From Siphonodentalium dalli (Eukaryota; Mollusca; Scaphopoda; Gadilida; Siphonodentaliidae): a DNA stretch of 64,000 nt. The stretch covers positions 22,198,991-22,262,990 of the forward strand of contig CP136061.1 in assembly GCA_032622095.1 (NCBI GenBank), given 5' to 3'. Position numbers and translations under genes: made by a program. Under the pieces are notes generated by a model. That model saw nothing but the letters and a program-made list of their open reading frames with translations. It was not told where the DNA came from and made no database searches. Shown here in pieces: positions 1 to 10,110 of the stretch. Position 1 is the first letter of the stretch. The number at the start of each line of letters is the position of its first letter.

Positions 1-84
1 AAAAACAAAATAAAAGGTCAGCAGACCACAGTGTCCCCCGAAAACGTGGCAAGTCGATGCCGCTTTGTTGAAGAAATAAAAAAA

Positions 85-520
85 ATATGTTGAAATTTTC
101 TAAGTTGAAAAGGGTTAATAACTCTGTAAAAAAATAATTTTTCCGTCATCTGTATACATCTTGCACATCTCCAATATGTGGGTAACAATACTCTGAAGTT
201 TCAAATATCTAAGATCAAAACTGTAGAAGGAGTTGATTACACCACGAAGGTACCCTCATACAGAAAATTATAAAAAATGTTGAAATTTTCTAAGTCGAAA
301 AGGGTTAATAACTCCGTCAAAAAATAATATTTTTCCGTCATCTATATACATGTTGCACATCTTCAATATATGGGCAACAATATTCTGAAGTTTCAAATCT
401 CTGGGCTGAAATCTGTAGGAGGAGATGATTACACCACGAAGGTACTCAAAAGTGTGATGGACAGATGGACAGCTCGACGGACGGTACTACCAACATCTAC
501 CCTTTATGAGCTAAATAAAT
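85..520. repeat. Two ~180-bp tandem monomers with GACGG tail
   Basis: Two diverged copies of a ~180-bp unit lie at about 85-262 and 271-447. Each runs from TGTTGAAATTTTCTAAG through AATAACTC, then CTGAAGTTTCAAAT, to TTACACCACGAAGGTAC. They are followed by AGCTCGACGGACGG. The window begins with TCCCCCGAAA, which resembles the hairpin half found at the ends of elements at 3698, 11947 and 12763. This looks like a tandem-core element cut by the window edge. Confidence 0.6.
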
Positions 521-582
521 TATGAGCTATTTTTATCCAATTTTTACGAGTTTGCAATAGTGGTTCCAACATTTGATGTTTA

Positions 583-685
583 TGAGCTTTTTTGTGTCCA
601 ATATCAAGGAGCTTTTTTGTGTCCAATATCAAGGAGCTTTCGGCGTCCAATAACAAGGAGCTTTCGGTGTCCAATATCAAGGATG
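583..685. repeat. Short tandem repeat, ~25 bp x 4
   Basis: Four head-to-tail copies of a unit like AGCTTT(T/C)NGTGTCCAATATCAAGG. The GTCCAAT and GAGCT words recur in the larger array from 1680 on, so this is probably a diverged part of the same repeat family. Confidence 0.6.
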
Positions 686-1355
686 TTATGTGAAATCCAA
701 ATATGAGATTATTTCAGTCCCATGTTACAAGTTCTTAGAAATTTCCCATAAATTCATAAACCAAACATAGGTGGCGGCTCACTGCCCGAGGTGAAGTGTC
801 TTTATGTGGGTCTTGGGTGACTGCTGCACCAATAGTCCACTTATTGATTTGAATTTAATATCATGATGTACTGGCAATATTCAAAATCTCACTTTTTAAA
901 TAGCTGCCAGAAGACGACTTGTTGATATTCACTGGTCTCAAACAAACAGATGGATTAATCGATTGATAGCTTAGGGTTTAACAGAGTCTATCTTGAAACT
1001 ACAGGACCTTCTGTACCAAGGTTGCCTGGTTAAATGGCTTATATGCCCATGTACAGTGTTAGGCCGTGGGACGAAGTGGAAAATTGTTACTTTTTTTCTT
1101 AACACAACGGGGACTAAAAAATTATTATCACATATGATGCACCATGATACAGATAATTGGTATAGGCGATTGATGTTCACTCAGGTGAAGGGCTTCGTGT
1201 GAGCGAACACCGATTGTATGCGTACTGGTTTTACAATTACCAAACAAGTTTTCCGGGACTATCTGTCCGAGAAAAAACGGAACATTCAATTCGAAAATCT
1301 TGAGACAAGACCATCCGTATACATATACATTATTCATTTGACGGACGGGATACAT
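686..1355. other. Unassigned stretch
   Basis: No coding frame, RNA gene or recognised repeat was seen. The short open frames on both strands overlap one another and show no domain. Confidence 0.4.
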
Positions 1356-1428
1356 GGGCTCATATTCCCTTCATGGAGACTGGAGTCCATATCCAATCGA
1401 ACGCGATCCATGAGGGGAATATGAGCCC
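1356..1428. repeat. Inverted repeat, 22-bp arms
   Basis: GGGCTCATATTCCC at 1356 and its reverse complement ending at 1428 form 22-bp arms with one mismatch around a 29-base spacer. It could be the end of a fold-back element or a transcribed hairpin; nothing else supports a choice. Confidence 0.6.
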
Positions 1429-1679
1429 AGGGTTCGTACACCTTTGTCCCAGTGAAATTCCAGTATATTTCCAGTATACATGTATTCCAGTATAAAATAT
1501 ATAAATTTCCAGTATAATTATGTGATGTAATACGTTATAATACTGATCAACATATATACATAAATAAAATTGGAACCTACAACCTACCATGTAAACATGA
1601 AATCTATGTTGGTGTGAACAACTGCTGTAGGTATGACTACACCATCTATTATTAGGCAACATGGCGACTGTGGTGTTAT

Positions 1680-2545
1680 TTCAGCCTGTCCGATTATTGC
1701 GAGCTACGAAAGTCCAAATATTATTATAAAGGGTTCAATCATTTGCCAATGTTCATAAAATTGTTGCTGTTCTTGTGTGTATATATATATATCTGCCTGT
1801 CCAATTATTGGGAGCTACATAAATCACTGTATCAGCGTGTCCGATTATTGAGAGTTACAAAAGTCCAAATACTAAGAGCTCAATCATAGACTAATGTTTA
1901 CAAAAATATCGCTGTTTTTGTGTATATATAGATCTGCCTCTCCAATTATTGGGAGCTACAAAAGTCCAAATATTAAGGGTTCAATCATATGCCAATATTC
2001 ATGAAATTGTTGCTGTTCTTGTGTGTATATATAGATCTGCCTGTCCAATTATTGGGAGCTACACAAATCACTTTATCAGTGTGTCCGATTATTGGGAGTT
2101 ACAAAAGTCCAAATACTGAGAGCTCAATCGTAGACTAATGTTTACAAAAATATCGCTGTTTTTGTGTATATATAGATCTGCCTGTCCAATTATTGGGAGC
2201 TACATAAATCAGCGTGTCCGATTATTGGGAGCTACAACAGTCCAAATATTAAGGGTTCAATCATATGCCAATATTCATAAAATTGTTGCTGTTCGTGTGT
2301 GTATATATATATATCTGCCTGTCCAATTATTGGGAGCTACATAAATCACTGTATCAGCGTGTCCGATTATTGGGAGTTACAAAAGTCCAAATACTAAGAG
2401 CTCAATCGTAGACTAATGGTTACAAAAATATCGCTGTTTTGTGTATATATAGATCTGCCTGTCCAATTTTTGGGAGCTACATGTATAAGTCAGCGTGTCC
2501 GATTATTGGGAGCTACAAAAGTCCAAATATTAAGGGTTCAATAAT
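1680..2545. repeat. Higher-order tandem array (TCC-AATTATTGGGAGCTAC)
   Basis: Two related subunits alternate. Both contain GTCCAATTATTGGGAGCTAC or GTCCGATTATTGGGAG. One continues into AAGGGTTCAATCATATGCC and TGTTGCTGTTC; the other into CTAAGAGCTCAATC and ATCGCTGTTTTTG. A TATATATA run separates them. Together they make a period of roughly 270 bp repeated about three times. A further piece lies at 3251-3415. Confidence 0.75.
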
Positions 2546-3046
2546 TTCTTTGTAACCCCACCAAACTGAATCAATGAAAATGATCATTTATTTGAAACCA
2601 TAATCAAAGTTGTGGGCCATAAATTAACTGAGAAAATTAATGTTTTTCGGCAATAGGTAATGCTATATGTTTTGTAAACATTCAATCAGAGACTTTAAGG
2701 GAGAAACCTGAGTGTGTTCGGATTCGTTTGCATATGCAAATTAGATTGAAAGGTCAAAGTACGAGTTCACCATTGGCAGTCGCCATACAATACACACTTT
2801 CAGTTTCACTGTCATGACTGTGTGTGAATATTTTAATTGTGTGAATGGTGTATTGGGGATTTCATAATATAAATAGCAGTTGGGACCAAATGTATGCGCC
2901 CACACAAGGTGACAAGTCGTGGAAGTTTATTTCAAGTTTGCAGCGAATGATGAGACAAAATAATTCGGTTCAGATGATTTATCAAAATTGATTTTCACAT
3001 CAGCAAATGGGCTGAAAGTGAATCACAGCTGGTTGATCGGAAATAA
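2546..3046. other. Unassigned spacer inside the repeat region
   Basis: No open frame of note and no repeat match inside the window. It separates the main tandem array from a hAT-like end at 3047. Confidence 0.35.
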
Positions 3047-3250
3047 TAGGGCTGCAACGATTAATTGCGATACATATGTATCGCAATTCGATTTCTCATG
3101 ATACGTGTACGGTGTATCGTATCTTGTGAAGAATATCACCTATTTTTTACGTCAAATAGAAAAATTACCCATATTTAGTGCTTTGTTCTAGAAATTTGGG
3201 TAGATAATCTTCACAGAACATGGTTTTTGCGCATAGTCACTATCGTGATA
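3047..3250 (+). mobile_element. hAT-like 5' end fragment with 26-bp palindrome
   Basis: TAGGGCTGCAACGATTAATT at 3047 is the kind of terminal sequence found on hAT transposons. Directly inside it, positions 3063-3088 form a perfect 26-bp palindrome centred on ACATATGT. No matching right end (CGTTGCAGCCCTA) was found, so the copy appears truncated where the tandem array resumes near 3251. Confidence 0.45.
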
Positions 3251-3480
3251 CACTACATAAATCACTGTATCAGCGTGTCCGATTATTGGGAGTTACAAAA
3301 GTCCAAATACTAAGAGCTGTTTTGTGTATATATAGATCTGCCTGTCCAATTATTGGGAGCTACATGTATCAATCGGCATGTCCGATTATTGGGAGCTACA
3401 AAAGTGCTCGTGTGATAAGGGGGGTAACTGCAAAATTAGTCCATCGGATGGACTGGCTAAAAATCCAAATTTTAGGAGGT
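3251..3480. repeat. Second block of the GTCC-ATTATTGGGAG array
   Basis: At least three subunits of the 1680-2545 array recur here (GTCCGATTATTGGGAG at about 3277 and 3379, GTCCAATTATTGGGAGCTAC at about 3345). Confidence 0.7.
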
Positions 3481-3589
3481 TAATTATAAATAATGTTTTT
3501 CTGACAGCAAACCTCATAAATATTGTTTGTATGAACATTTTTCAAATTATTAGGAGCTTAGCTCACAATATTTGTTAGCTCATAACTAT

Positions 3590-3726
3590 GGGCTAGACAC
3601 ACTTTTTAGCTCATAAACATCAACAGTTTGAACGGTACAACAGCGCGACGGACGGACAGACGGATGTCCCGACGGACGGACAGAACCCGTTTCTATAGTC
3701 CCCCAAAAATAAATTTTTCGGGGGAC
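3590..3726 (+). mobile_element. 3' tail and hairpin of a tandem-core element
   Basis: GACGGACGGACAGACGG and GACGGACGGACAGAACCCG lead into TTTCTATA and a hairpin at 3698-3726 with arms GTCCCCC and GGGGGAC. The same order (GACGG words, GGAACCCATT, CTATA, CCCCC...GGGGG) ends the elements at 11979 and 12796. The upstream array (540-3480) is probably the core of this element. Confidence 0.6.
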
Positions 3727-4247
3727 AAAAAAACTTACTTTTAACACTGATATCGGTGAATGTTTCACGCATTCAATGGAGACAAAAGCACAGCGATTGC
3801 TTTCGGTGAAATTACCCACATATTATACACAGATACATGTACTGTAATAGTGATTTCCAATAACAAAGACAAGACAGGTGCTGCTGTGTCTGGTGTGGAG
3901 GGGGAGATGAGGTTGTTAAACCCTCATTGCGAGATAGATACACCAATATGTGGAAATTGCAGTGCAATGATGCTGGACGAATTCCAGTTGTTGCCAGGCC
4001 ATATGGCAAATATTAATATTAAAGACTGTTTCAAGACTGGTTGATAGGCATATAGCAATTTTCAAATGTAAATATTAAATCATCTGTAACTTTGAATCTG
4101 AGTTTCTTGTTTCTCTATCATCTGGGTTGATCCCCTTGAGACTAAGAAGTTCATAATGTGGGCTCTTATCAAGTATCATACAAGAATTGACTTATTATTG
4201 TTAAAAATACAGAAAAATAGAAATATTTAATAAAATAAATGATTTGC
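3727..4247. other. Unassigned stretch
   Basis: A 94-codon open frame (3760-4044, plus) lies here but carries no recognised domain and no convincing splice context. It is not called as a gene. Confidence 0.3.
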
Positions 4248-4404
4248 CTGCCTACCATCCCTAATTATTTTGAGCTCGTTAGCGGAAACAAATGTCTTTT
4301 TTTAGGCCTAATTTTTCTGCAGCAATCCACATACTAGTAACAGCTGAGAATAGATGAGGCAAAAAAAAAAAGATAGTATGTTTCCGCTAACGGTAGGTAG
4401 GGAA
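4248..4404. mobile_element. Small TIR element (MITE), GTTAGCGGAAACA ends
   Basis: Positions 4277-4290 (CGTTAGCGGAAACA) and 4379-4392 are perfect inverted copies. The outer flanks CCTACCATCCCTAATT and GGTAGGTAGGGAATT are also inverted matches, so the termini lie near 4250 and 4404. The subterminal GATAGTATGTTTCCGC recurs inverted at about 6947-6970. Confidence 0.6.
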
Positions 4405-4812
4405 TTTTTTTTTTTTTATTTTTTTATTTTTTATCCAGCTGCATAAATATTGAACTACCTCGACCGAAGTGACATAAAATGCCAACTCATGTTGTGGGGA
4501 AAGTATTACTTGAACAACACAGTGGAAATATACATTAAGATTGAATAAAAGATTAAACTCGGTTTATGCTTAAGTGTGTGATTTGTTATTCACATGCCGC
4601 ATTTTCATAATTTTGGCTATATTACTTGGTATGAAATTGATGACACTAACGTTTTATGAGAATTTTACCCATAATACCACCATTACACCGGCACTTGTAT
4701 TGTGATGACTACATCCTATTGTCTGGAGGTAGAAGTACATGTACATCCTATCTCCACAGCACACTTGTGACTTCCTTCACTTCAATTCAAACTCTAACTG
4801 CTGTTTTTATGG

Positions 4813-6366
4813 GTGAATAGTGTTCAGTGGAAAAGGACCAGTCAAACCGAAGAAGTGTTGATGACATTTGTGCCAAAGGACAGACTTCACGATCCTTCGT
4901 GTGGGAATGCAATAATTCAAGAGCTTCAGAAGTTAAAGGACTTTGATACTTATGAAGAGGTAAATGAAAATGGACAACAATGCATTTCTACATGCTGGGT
5001 ACTGACACAACGGGGAGCTGATGTCCGGGCCCGTTTAGTCGCCCGTGGATTTGAGGAGGAAGGTTTGACACAAAATGATTCACCTACTGTAAGCAAAGTA
5101 TCCATAAGACTATTCTTGACATTGGCAGTAAATAAAAAATGGAATGTTAAAACAACTGATATTAAGTCAGCGTTCCTCCAAGGAAAAAAATTGGAAAGGG
5201 AAGTCTTCATCAGACCTCCTAAAGAAGCTCAGACAGAAGGAAAAGTTTGGAAGTTGAAAACATGCTTGTATGGTTTAAAAGATGCAGCTCAGCAATTCTA
5301 CACAAGTGTTGTACATGAACTAAATCATCTTGGTTGTGAGTTATCTACACTAGATCCTTCTCTGTTCTACAAACGAGGAAAAGATGGTGAACTACAAGGA
5401 ATACTTCTCAGCCATGTGGATGACTTTCTTCATGCTGGTGATAAGGATTTTAACGAACATGTAATGGGTGGCTTGCGACAGCGTTTCCTAGCTGGAAAAG
5501 TAGAGGAGGTAACATTCACTTACGTTGGGTTCCACATTGAACAGAAAGCTGATGAAATAATTCTGCACCAGAATAACTATATTCATGGAGTAAGAGACAT
5601 TGAGTTACGTGCGGAAAGAGTTGCCTGCAAAAATGATGAATTAAGTATGAATGAATACACTGATCTGCGTTCTATTGTTGGAAGTCTAAATTGGATTGTG
5701 CAAGGGACAAGACCTGATTTGGCTTTTGAGTTAATAGAACTGAGCACTAAATTCAGAAAAGGTCAAGTTTGTGATCTGGCTAGAGCAGTGAAGATCATAT
5801 CAAGAGTGAAATCTGAGACAACATCAATTCGATTTCCATTCATGGGACTTCCTTTAGATGATAAGTGGAAATTAGTGGTTTTTACTGATGCTGCTTATGC
5901 AAATTTGCCTGATGGAATCAGCAGTACAATGGCATATGTTCTATTTGTCGTAAATCCAAATAAATTGAGCTGTCCTCTATCTTGGAACTGCCATAAGATA
6001 AAAAGAGTGGTGCGTTCAACATTGGCTGCCGAAGCAATGAGCTTGCAGGAAGGTGTCGAGGAGGCGATATATGTCAGGAAAGTGTTATGTGAATTGTGCA
6101 GTATCCAAGAGACAAAGATCCCCATTGTTGCCTATGTGGATAACAGGAGTGTGGTGGAAGCTGTGCACACAACTAAAATGGTTGATGATAAACGTCTTCG
6201 AATCGATATTGGTGCGATGAAACAATGTCTTGATCGAGGTGAAGTAGAAAGCATTCGATGGTGCCCAGGTTCGAGTCAGCTTGCCAATTGCCTAACAAAA
6301 CGAGGTGCTTCCGGCGAGCAGCTGATTGCTACATTCCAGAGAGGGAAAGTAGCAATTGACATTTAG
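4813..6366 (+). CDS. Copia Pol fragment: reverse transcriptase + RNase H
   Basis: This is an RVT_2-type reverse transcriptase with a C-terminal RNase H, which in a Copia element copies the RNA genome into DNA in cytoplasmic particles. Counting from 4813, the RT shows LVARGFEEEG (75-84), TDIKSAFLQG with catalytic D116, CLYGLKDA (151-158) and HVDD with D203/D204, where many families have YVDD. TRPDLAFELIELS (299-311) is the usual Copia connection motif. The RNase H has D359 (FTDAAY), E407 (STLAAEA) and D443 (AYVDN). The last acidic position, usually LAD, is LAN here (N492). The open frame begins after a TAA at 4795 and has no ATG before 4861, so the N-terminal side of Pol (protease, integrase) is missing. 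No internal stop or frameshift is present in 517 codons, which suggests a young copy. Confidence 0.9.
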   Translation: MNSVQWKRTSQTEEVLMTFVPKDRLHDPSCGNAIIQELQKLKDFDTYEEVNENGQQCISTCWVLTQRGADVRARLVARGFEEEGLTQNDSPTVSKVSIRLFLTLAVNKKWNVKTTDIKSAFLQGKKLEREVFIRPPKEAQTEGKVWKLKTCLYGLKDAAQQFYTSVVHELNHLGCELSTLDPSLFYKRGKDGELQGILLSHVDDFLHAGDKDFNEHVMGGLRQRFLAGKVEEVTFTYVGFHIEQKADEIILHQNNYIHGVRDIELRAERVACKNDELSMNEYTDLRSIVGSLNWIVQGTRPDLAFELIELSTKFRKGQVCDLARAVKIISRVKSETTSIRFPFMGLPLDDKWKLVVFTDAAYANLPDGISSTMAYVLFVVNPNKLSCPLSWNCHKIKRVVRSTLAAEAMSLQEGVEEAIYVRKVLCELCSIQETKIPIVAYVDNRSVVEAVHTTKMVDDKRLRIDIGAMKQCLDRGEVESIRWCPGSSQLANCLTKRGASGEQLIATFQRGKVAIDI

Positions 6367-6462
6367 GAAAAATGGATGATAAGGACTGTATATTTGTCAA
6401 TATTTCTGTGGTTTTATCAAAAGAACTAAAACAACATAAAAAGAGGAAAGAGGGAGATTGTT

Positions 6463-6532
6463 GAGCTACAGTGTAATTAACATCAGTGAAACAGGAAGAG
6501 CTACAGTGTCATTAACATCAGTGAAACAGGAA
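6463..6532 (+). repeat. 35-bp tandem duplication in the putative LTR
   Basis: Two adjacent 35-bp copies starting GAGCTACAGTGT differ at one base (6463-6497 and 6498-6532). Short tandem duplications of this kind are common in LTR promoter regions. Confidence 0.75.
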
Positions 6533-6648
6533 GTGAACTCATGACCTGGAAATGACATCATGGACAGAAACAGCAGTTAGAGTTTGAATTGAAGTGAAGG
6601 AAGTCACAAGTGTGCTGTGGAGATATAATAGGTAATTAGCCATTAACA

Positions 6649-6879
6649 CTAGTAGCATGCCTGGTTTTTGGAAACAGTACCCTTACCATGTGTGGTGATA
6701 ACCTCTATATATATATATGCTGATACACACCCACCATGTCTGTTGATAGTTCCCAAACAAGGCTTAAAGCAGGCCTGAGATCCATTCTCAGGAAATTAAA
6801 AATTAAAACGGTCACTTTACACAGGGATATGTTAGAAACCATGCGTTTTGCACACTATTGAACATCATTATGTATGTGC
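6649..6879. other. Unassigned stretch
   Basis: Sequence 3' of the Copia copy; a short TATATATATA run is present at about 6707. Nothing else recognised. Confidence 0.3.
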
Positions 6880-6899
6880 ATTGGTGGTAAAAAAAAAGA

Positions 6900-6990
6900 A
6901 TTATCAATAAAAAGATAAGGTCGGCAGTTATTTTTAGGGTTGGTCGATGTGCGGAAACATAGTATCTTTTTTCTTTTGCCTGACGCAAAA
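6900..6990. mobile_element. Fragment of the GCGGAAACATAGTATC MITE
   Basis: GTGCGGAAACATAGTATC and the following T-rich TTTTGCCT are the reverse complement of the right end of the element at 4248-4404. Only one end is visible here. Confidence 0.45.
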
Positions 6991-7052
6991 TTAAAAAGTT
7001 AACCTCCTTTCATTGTAATTTCGGCAGAAGGATTCTTGAGCTCCAATTTCAT

Positions 7053-7137
7053 GGAGGGGCAGTATTCCCTCCAGCGAGGGGCAGTATTCCCTCCAACGAG
7101 GGGCAGTATTCCCTCCAGCGAGGGGCAGTATTCCCTC
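7053..7137. repeat. 22-bp tandem repeat x 4
   Basis: Four head-to-tail units of AGGGGCAGTATTCCCTCCAG plus two bases, directly adjoining the left arm of the fold-back at 7138. TATTCCCTCCAGC also occurs once beyond the right arm (about 7655). Confidence 0.8.
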
Positions 7138-7654
7138 TAGATCATGCCATGAATCTCTACTCTGGCTAACGCCCGTAGAGATCATATTCCACCAGTACAA
7201 AACCTTGGATCTTTTTGAAGTTTTGACAGGGAACCTTATACAGTCGAGAACATAATGCGGGGAATATATTTCTTAGTTGTTATCTTTTCCTTAATAATGT
7301 ACTTCACTGTAGGCGAATTTCCCAACTCAAAATTGAATGCTTTTCTCTGACTTGTGAGCTGATATCGCAATAAACATCAAATTAATTACCCAGGAAAAAT
7401 GCCATAAGATTAAGTGTATGCGTCACGAAGCAATATCGCTCACAAATTCACTTAACTTTTGAGTTGGGACCTTCACCTACAGTGAAGTACATTATTAAGA
7501 AACAAATAATAACTAAGAAATATATACCCCGTGTTATTTTTCGACTTTATAAGGTTCCCTGTCAAAACTTCAAAAAGTTCCAAGGTTTTGTACTGGTGGA
7601 ATATGATCTCTACAGAACAGACGTTAGCCAGAGTAGAGATTCATGGCATGATCT
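7138..7654. mobile_element. Fold-back element, ~195-bp inverted arms
   Basis: The left arm (7138-7332, starting TAGATCATGCCATGAATC) is the inverted, diverged copy of the right arm (7457-7654, ending GGCATGATCTA), around a ~124-base centre. The arms share TTGTACTGGTGGAATATG, TTCCCTGTCAAAACTTC and GTGAAGTACATTATTAAG. No coding frame lies inside, so this is a non-autonomous fold-back or MITE. Confidence 0.75.
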
Positions 7655-8157
7655 ATATTCCCTCCAGCAATGATGAGGCAAGTCAACTGGAATTTCATGT
7701 AGATGGATAAGCATTAGATTATAAGGCTACTATTTTCATCATGTTTTTAAATTGTTGAAATGTACAGCCACAGAATAAGCCAGAATTCCAGTATAAATTT
7801 GTTGGAAATTGGAATGAAATCTTCTGGTGGGTGTAATCTGCTCAGCCGCTGTGTACAGCTATTATGAAAATCAGGAAAATATATATAATTTAATAATTTA
7901 ACACATTATCTTTAGAGTAACAGATTTCATTTTATACAAATTTATGGCGATCAAGTATAAGGCTACTATAATCAAAAGAGGGAATCTACAGTAATTGAAA
8001 CTCACAGAATTTGGTAAGACTTCTTTTTCGCTTGCATTGTGAAATGATGGACTCCACTCTTCAGATATTGTGTCCTTGACATTGCTGAATGTTTTTCTAC
8101 ATGCATGGAAAAATGCATAGCTGTAAATAAAAATAAAAGATTCATAAGAAGTGCAGC
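7655..8157. other. Unassigned stretch
   Basis: No gene or repeat recognised. It ends at the TTAA target of the element beginning at 8162. Confidence 0.3.
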
Positions 8158-8161
8158 TTAA

Positions 8162-8553
8162 CCCTTTACCCAACAGAAGGGCCCTGTGCCAATGCATTCT
8201 CTTATATATGCGAGTCGACCATAGGTCGCCTCGCATATATAAGAGAATGCATTGGCTTAACACATTAAAAATTATAAAATTGTTAAAGAATGTAAGAAAA
8301 AATGGTAAAAAGTGTTAAAAAAAGATTTTTTTTAGGCCAATGCATTCTCTTATATATGCGAGGCGACCTATGGTCGACTCGCATATATAAGAGAATGCAT
8401 TGGCACAGGGCGTAACTGTAACTATCACAATGTGGTCAAGGAGCCAGTTCCAATGATATCCATATTTGTATGGTTCTATTGAGACAGACCGAAGATATTT
8501 TAGGCTGTTGAAGCTTTATTTGGCCGTTTTTGGCCGGTTTGTTGGGTAAAGGG
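8162..8553 (+). mobile_element. Palindrome-bearing TTAA MITE, copy 1 (piggyBac-like)
   Basis: The element starts CCCTTTACCCAACA and ends TGTTGGGTAAAGGG, with TTAA on each side (8158-8161, 8554-8557). TTAA duplication and CCC termini are the piggyBac signature. Two 69-bp palindromes lie inside, at 8188-8256 and 8336-8404. Each is a hairpin with arms GCCAATGCATTCTCTTATAT...; the second is the reverse complement of the first. They flank an ~80-bp AT-rich core. There is no coding capacity, so movement would need a transposase in trans. Confidence 0.8.
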
Positions 8554-8589
8554 TTAATCCTTCCATGGTGTGAGATTCCTGAAATTTGG

Positions 8590-8660
8590 CAAAAACCCTG
8601 TGTCATTGCATTCACTTATAAGTTATATATGCGAGTCTCAAAATACCTCACTACTCATTT
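8590..8660. mobile_element. Eroded piece of the palindromic MITE
   Basis: CCCTGTGTCATTGCATTCAC and TATATATGCGAGTC resemble one half of the palindrome seen in the MITE just upstream, without a matching second arm. Confidence 0.35.
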
Positions 8661-8838
8661 AGGTCCAGAGAATTTTTTTTAATTTTCACTCTGATGATAA
8701 TCACAAGAATATAATAAATAAACGCCATAATATATAGGTATGCAGCATGAGATTTCATATGACATGACCAGCATATTTTAACCTGAATAACCTATCCAGT
8801 TCAGTGACTAACTGTAAATTGAAAAAAAAAAATTCCTA

Positions 8839-9221
8839 CCCTGCTGGACAAAACAAGCGTCCATTGGCACCGCGGTGTATTTGCCGTTCGGCCGCGGTGT
8901 CAGAGTTTGTAACTGCAGTTGAGCACCGAGGCCGAACGGCAAGTACACTCAGACACTGCGGCCAAACAGCAAGTTCACTGCGGCCGAAAGGCAACTACTC
9001 TCGCACTCGAATGGCATGTACACCGTGGTTAGATTTCTGGTTTGTATTGTCTTTTGTCAGTTTGATGAGAGTACACTGTGGCAACTACACCATGCTGAAT
9101 GGCAGTTATACCGCGGCCCAACTGTAGTTAGCTGGTGGAGCTGCGGTGTAGTTGCATTTCGGCCGCGGTGGCAACGCTAACCGAACCGCAGTTAAGTGGA
9201 CACTTGTTTTGTCCAGCAGGG
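8839..9221. mobile_element. TIR element, CCCTGCTGGACAAAACAAG ends
   Basis: Perfect 19-bp inverted termini (CCCTGCTGGACAAAACAAG / CTTGTTTTGTCCAGCAGGG) bound a 383-bp GC-rich insert with TA on each side (8837-8838, 9222-9223). The interior repeats short words such as GCCGCGGTG and GAACGGCAA. It is non-coding. A TA duplication fits a Tc1/mariner-type origin, but the superfamily is not certain. Confidence 0.7.
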
Positions 9222-9432
9222 TACCTACCAGAATCAGAATGTTTATTACCAATCAAGGTCCCAGATGGGTAGGTACAATTAAGCAGAGTTTCCTCCAAAT
9301 AATAAACAATGCGTAAATTGATTACATACATGTATATTAAGAAAATAAATGTGGAGAATGAATGTGATTATAAAATTAAATATATTATTTGGCACTGAAT
9401 ATCCAATTCAAATTTATAGTGGTATGTTCCTT

Positions 9433-9888
9433 AGGCCAAATAAAAATATACCTGTGTTTCTGGTGACATGCAAGAAAAAAATAGGGGTGGGGGTGGCTTT
9501 TCTTTTCATTTCATTTTATTTTATTTTTTTATTTTATTTTCAACTTTGATCAAATTAAATATGAATACCTCCCCAGACTGCTTCTCCTTGTTTGTAATGG
9601 ACTATAAAATAATAAAACTAAGTAGATAATTATAGAATATAGTGTAATTTATTGTTTTATTGAATAAAACACGACAAAAAAAGTTTGATTCGGCTGTGAC
9701 CTAAATTAATTGTGGTATAATATCCGGTTTAACAGCACACGTGATGGATCCGTTTTTCACAGGTATGAATTAGTTTACATGGACGGATGCGTACTAATTT
9801 TGCAAAATCAATAAAATGAAAATGGTCATGGGCACCGAAATAGGGGTGGGTGGGTCACCAGAAACACAGGTCTATTTTTTTTTGGCCT
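9433..9888. mobile_element. TIR element, AGGCCAAA...CCTGTGTTTCTGGTGAC ends
   Basis: The left end has AGGCCAAATAAAAATATACC then TGTGTTTCTGGTGAC; the right end is the reverse complement with small changes, giving ~40-bp inverted termini. AATAGGGGTGGG also occurs near both ends. No protein is encoded. The target duplication is unclear. Confidence 0.65.
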
Positions 9889-9927
9889 TACTAAAGTGAA
9901 AAGTCAATGGACGTGTGTTGATTGTAC

Positions 9928-10110
9928 TAAGACTGCCAGGGTTCGGTGCCATTGTGGGGACAGGATTCCTACCTGCAGCACATAGTGTCCAATCAATACG
10001 TATTTAAATATAAATACTTTGTAATAGACCCAGACTCATACTGGAGCTGCGAGGGGTCGATGCCAATACTAGAGACAATTTTCTACCTGCAGCATAAAGT
10101 ATCAGACTGG
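9928..10110. repeat. Dispersed ~110-bp repeat, two copies
   Basis: GCCAGGGTTCGGTGCCATT (about 9936) and GAGGGGTCGATGCCAAT (about 10050) each lead through a GACA/CTACCTGCAGCA segment. The pair recurs at 10598-10745. Confidence 0.55.

Larger units (their letters stand above)
4749..6648 (+). mobile_element. Rearranged Copia-type LTR retrotransposon
   Basis: The coding part (4798-6366) is followed by a purine tract (AAGAGGAAAGAGGGAGA, 6441-6457) and then TGTTGAGCTACAG from 6459. This is the expected order of polypurine tract and 3' LTR start. A 58-bp segment of the putative LTR (6568-6625) recurs perfectly but inverted at 4749-4806, directly upstream of the coding frame. No gag, protease or integrase is present. 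The copy is therefore 5'-deleted and joined to an inverted LTR piece. The 3' LTR end is uncertain; CATTAACA near 6648 is one possibility. Confidence 0.75.

Noticed and set aside
3760-4044. 94-codon frame with a C-x6-C-x2-C pattern
   Set aside because: Possible exon, but no acceptor, homologue or coding-like neighbour could be seen; kept out of the gene list.
8162-8553. CRISPR-like array or bacterial terminator from the repeated hairpins
   Set aside because: Only two palindromes per element, in opposite orientation, bounded by TTAA duplications; the context is eukaryotic.
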